From the NCBI RefSeq assembly GCF_007679035.1, contig NZ_VEFR01000001.1, positions 930,001 to 994,000 of the forward strand: 64,000 nucleotides of DNA, read 5' to 3'. Positions within the stretch are counted from its first letter, which is position 1; each line of letters opens with the position of its first letter. Origin of the DNA: Agrococcus jejuensis (lineage in GTDB: Bacteria > Actinomycetota > Actinomycetes > Actinomycetales > Microbacteriaceae). Of the stretch, positions 63,061-64,000 are shown piece after piece. The notes under the pieces are model-generated. The model did not search any database. It was not told the origin of the DNA and was given only the letters and a program-made list of their open reading frames with translations. The translations under genes were made by a program, and so were the position numbers.

Positions 63061-63094
63061 ATCATCCCGCGACCATCCTCGACTGACCCGCGCG

Positions 63095-63161
63095 CGAATC
63101 CGCACGTGAGCGAGACCTCAGACGCATCCTGCGCTCGAGGCCCTGCTCACGTGCGGATTCG
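63095..63161 (-). repeat. Long inverted repeat before the PPOX gene stop
   Basis: Arms 63095-63111 and 63145-63161 are exact 17-bp complements around a 33-nt centre that holds GACGCATCCTGCGC and TCGAGGCC, words also found in the hairpin at 32900-32947. It lies 6 nt past the end of the PPOX gene and can act as its terminator. Its structure differs from a simple stem, hence repeat. Confidence 0.65.
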
Positions 63162-63166
63162 ACGCG

Positions 63167-63559
63167 CTATCCCACCCGCACGCGCGTCGGCGTGACGCGC
63201 GCGATCATGCGCAGGTGCCCCTCGTCGTCGGGCGGCAGCGGCTCGCCGTCGTACTTCACGGCCAGCTGCGTCGCGAGCGACGACGTGGGGTCGTCGGCGA
63301 GCTCGACCGTGCCGCGCACCTCGAGGAAGTGCTCGGGGTCGACGCGCGACGTGATGAGCAGGCTCACGCGATGGTCGCGGCGGATGTTCTGCGTCTTGCG
63401 CAGGTGACGCTTCATGGGGATGAGCAGCGTGTCCCCGTCGCGACCCACCCACACGGCCGTCACCTGCGGCGAGCCGTCGGGCTCGATGGTCGCGAGCGCC
63501 GCGACGTTGGGCTCGTCGAGCAGGTCGGCCGCCTGATCCGGGATGCGGATGCTGCTCAC
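63167..63559 (-). CDS. PPOX-class (pyridoxamine oxidase-like) F420/FMN protein
   Basis: A 130-residue split-barrel flavin or F420-binding protein. The words NVAALATIEPDGSPQVTAVW and LIPMKRHLRKTQNIRRDHRV are typical of actinobacterial F420-dependent PPOX proteins, which reduce a range of small molecules. I chose the GTG at 63559 because it overlaps the stop of the VOC gene (GTGA) and starts at the family N-terminus. An ATG further up at 63628 would read through the VOC gene. It is co-transcribed with that gene. Confidence 0.88.
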   Translation of the reverse strand: MSSIRIPDQAADLLDEPNVAALATIEPDGSPQVTAVWVGRDGDTLLIPMKRHLRKTQNIRRDHRVSLLITSRVDPEHFLEVRGTVELADDPTSSLATQLAVKYDGEPLPPDDEGHLRMIARVTPTRVRVG

Positions 63560-63954
63560 GCCGCACCCTCGGGCTCCTGCGAGCCCTCCATGACGGCGAT
63601 GACGTTGCCGGCCGGATCGGTCGTCCACGCGATGTCGGGACCTCGACCGCCGCCGTGCACGATGCCGCGCTCGTCGTGGTGGAACCCGTCGTACCGCAGG
63701 AACTCGGCGCCCCTGCCGACGAGATCGTCGATCGCGGCGGGCAGGTCGGGCACGACGAGGTTGAGGATCGTGAACGCGGCGGGCGCATGGTCGGGCTTCG
63801 GGTAGGCGAGCACGTGCCCGCCGCCGGGCAGCGCGAGCGTGAGCATGCCGCGCTCCTCCTTGACGACGAGGCCGAGCACGTCGCGGTAGAACGTCGCAGC
63901 GGCGTCGATGTCGGGCACGGCGAAGCCGCTGAAGCCTTCGATGTAGTCGGGCAT
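63556..63954 (-). CDS. VOC-family (glyoxalase-like) protein
   Basis: A 132-residue protein of two beta-alpha-beta-beta-beta modules. It contains FSGFAVPDIDAAATFYRDVL in the first half and TDPAGNVIAVME at the end, the common layout of the vicinal-oxygen-chelate fold. Members include glyoxalases, dioxygenases and resistance proteins; no specific activity is implied. GGAGGT lies 8 nt before the ATG at 63954; a GTG at 63963 would overlap that site. Its stop overlaps the PPOX gene start by 4 nt. Confidence 0.9.
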   Translation of the reverse strand: MPDYIEGFSGFAVPDIDAAATFYRDVLGLVVKEERGMLTLALPGGGHVLAYPKPDHAPAAFTILNLVVPDLPAAIDDLVGRGAEFLRYDGFHHDERGIVHGGGRGPDIAWTTDPAGNVIAVMEGSQEPEGAA

Positions 63955-64000
63955 GGGAGCCACCTCCTGGCTCGACTCTCGTGCAGCGGCGGCCGGTCCG

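Noticed and set aside
63095..63161. Inverted repeat as an insertion-sequence end or CRISPR-like unit
   Set aside because: There is a single pair with no transposase, target duplication or regularly spaced copies; it sits just after a gene end.

Overview
The window is about 64 kb of very GC-rich actinobacterial chromosome. Codon use, frequent GTG starts and gene content point to the Microbacteriaceae, and an Agrococcus-like organism is my best guess from the sequence alone. I see no rRNA, tRNA, CRISPR array, transposase, integrase or prophage gene. The stretch reads as ordinary core and transport chromosome, densely packed on both strands. No gap between genes exceeds about 250 bases.

Region by region: 1-7.8 kb holds the start of typA and a peptide (Dpp/Opp-type) ABC importer on the minus strand. 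It comprises a binding lipoprotein, an enlarged DppB, DppC and a fused double ATPase, with a PH-like membrane gene inserted on the opposite strand. 8.0-11.0 kb has a DCC-family thiol protein, a CPBP protease and an orphan paralogue of the peptide-binding lipoprotein. 11.1-15.6 kb is a glycine-cleavage operon, gcvT-gcvH-gcvP, under a glycine riboswitch. 15.7-21.8 kb is a complete, translationally coupled Mrp/Mnh cation/proton antiporter operon with A and B fused. 22-29 kb carries a lipoprotein, a glutathione peroxidase, an APC permease, a LOG-family protein, a DHA2 exporter and a CDP-alcohol phosphatidyltransferase. 28.9-34.1 kb has a LysR regulator divergent from an MHS permease plus amidohydrolase pair, then an amino-acid dehydrogenase. 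34.8-37.3 kb is a polar amino-acid ABC importer.

37.3-41.2 kb has a ClgR/PopR-like regulator convergent with a pair of ClpP genes, one of which has Gly in place of the catalytic Ser, and a SNF2-type helicase. 41.4-45.5 kb has an SRPBCC-degenerate glycosyltransferase fusion, an HxlR/NmrA divergent pair and three small unknown genes. 45.5-48.3 kb is an apparently self-contained ECF sigma/anti-sigma system facing a membrane-anchored double-CHRD surface protein. Two matching ECF-type promoters (TGAAC, 14 nt, CGTCGTATCCCC) diverge between them. 48.3-64 kb is mixed housekeeping: an M23 peptidase, a carboxyethylornithine-synthase-like dehydrogenase, ArfB, YigZ, a UvrA-like ATPase, DUF1206, an AI-2E-family permease, a quinone oxidoreductase, an HhH-GPD protein, YchF, a double GNAT, a FrnE-like DsbA, and PPOX and VOC proteins.

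Two regulatory themes recur. Eight genes have a TANNNT hexamer 6-8 nt before the start codon and no Shine-Dalgarno sequence, the signature of leaderless mRNAs. Strong perfect inverted repeats punctuate the intergenic spaces, and some share sequence words. The most interesting items are the ECF/CHRD unit, the ClpP pair with a missing nucleophile, and the SRPBCC-pseudo-glycosyltransferase fusion.
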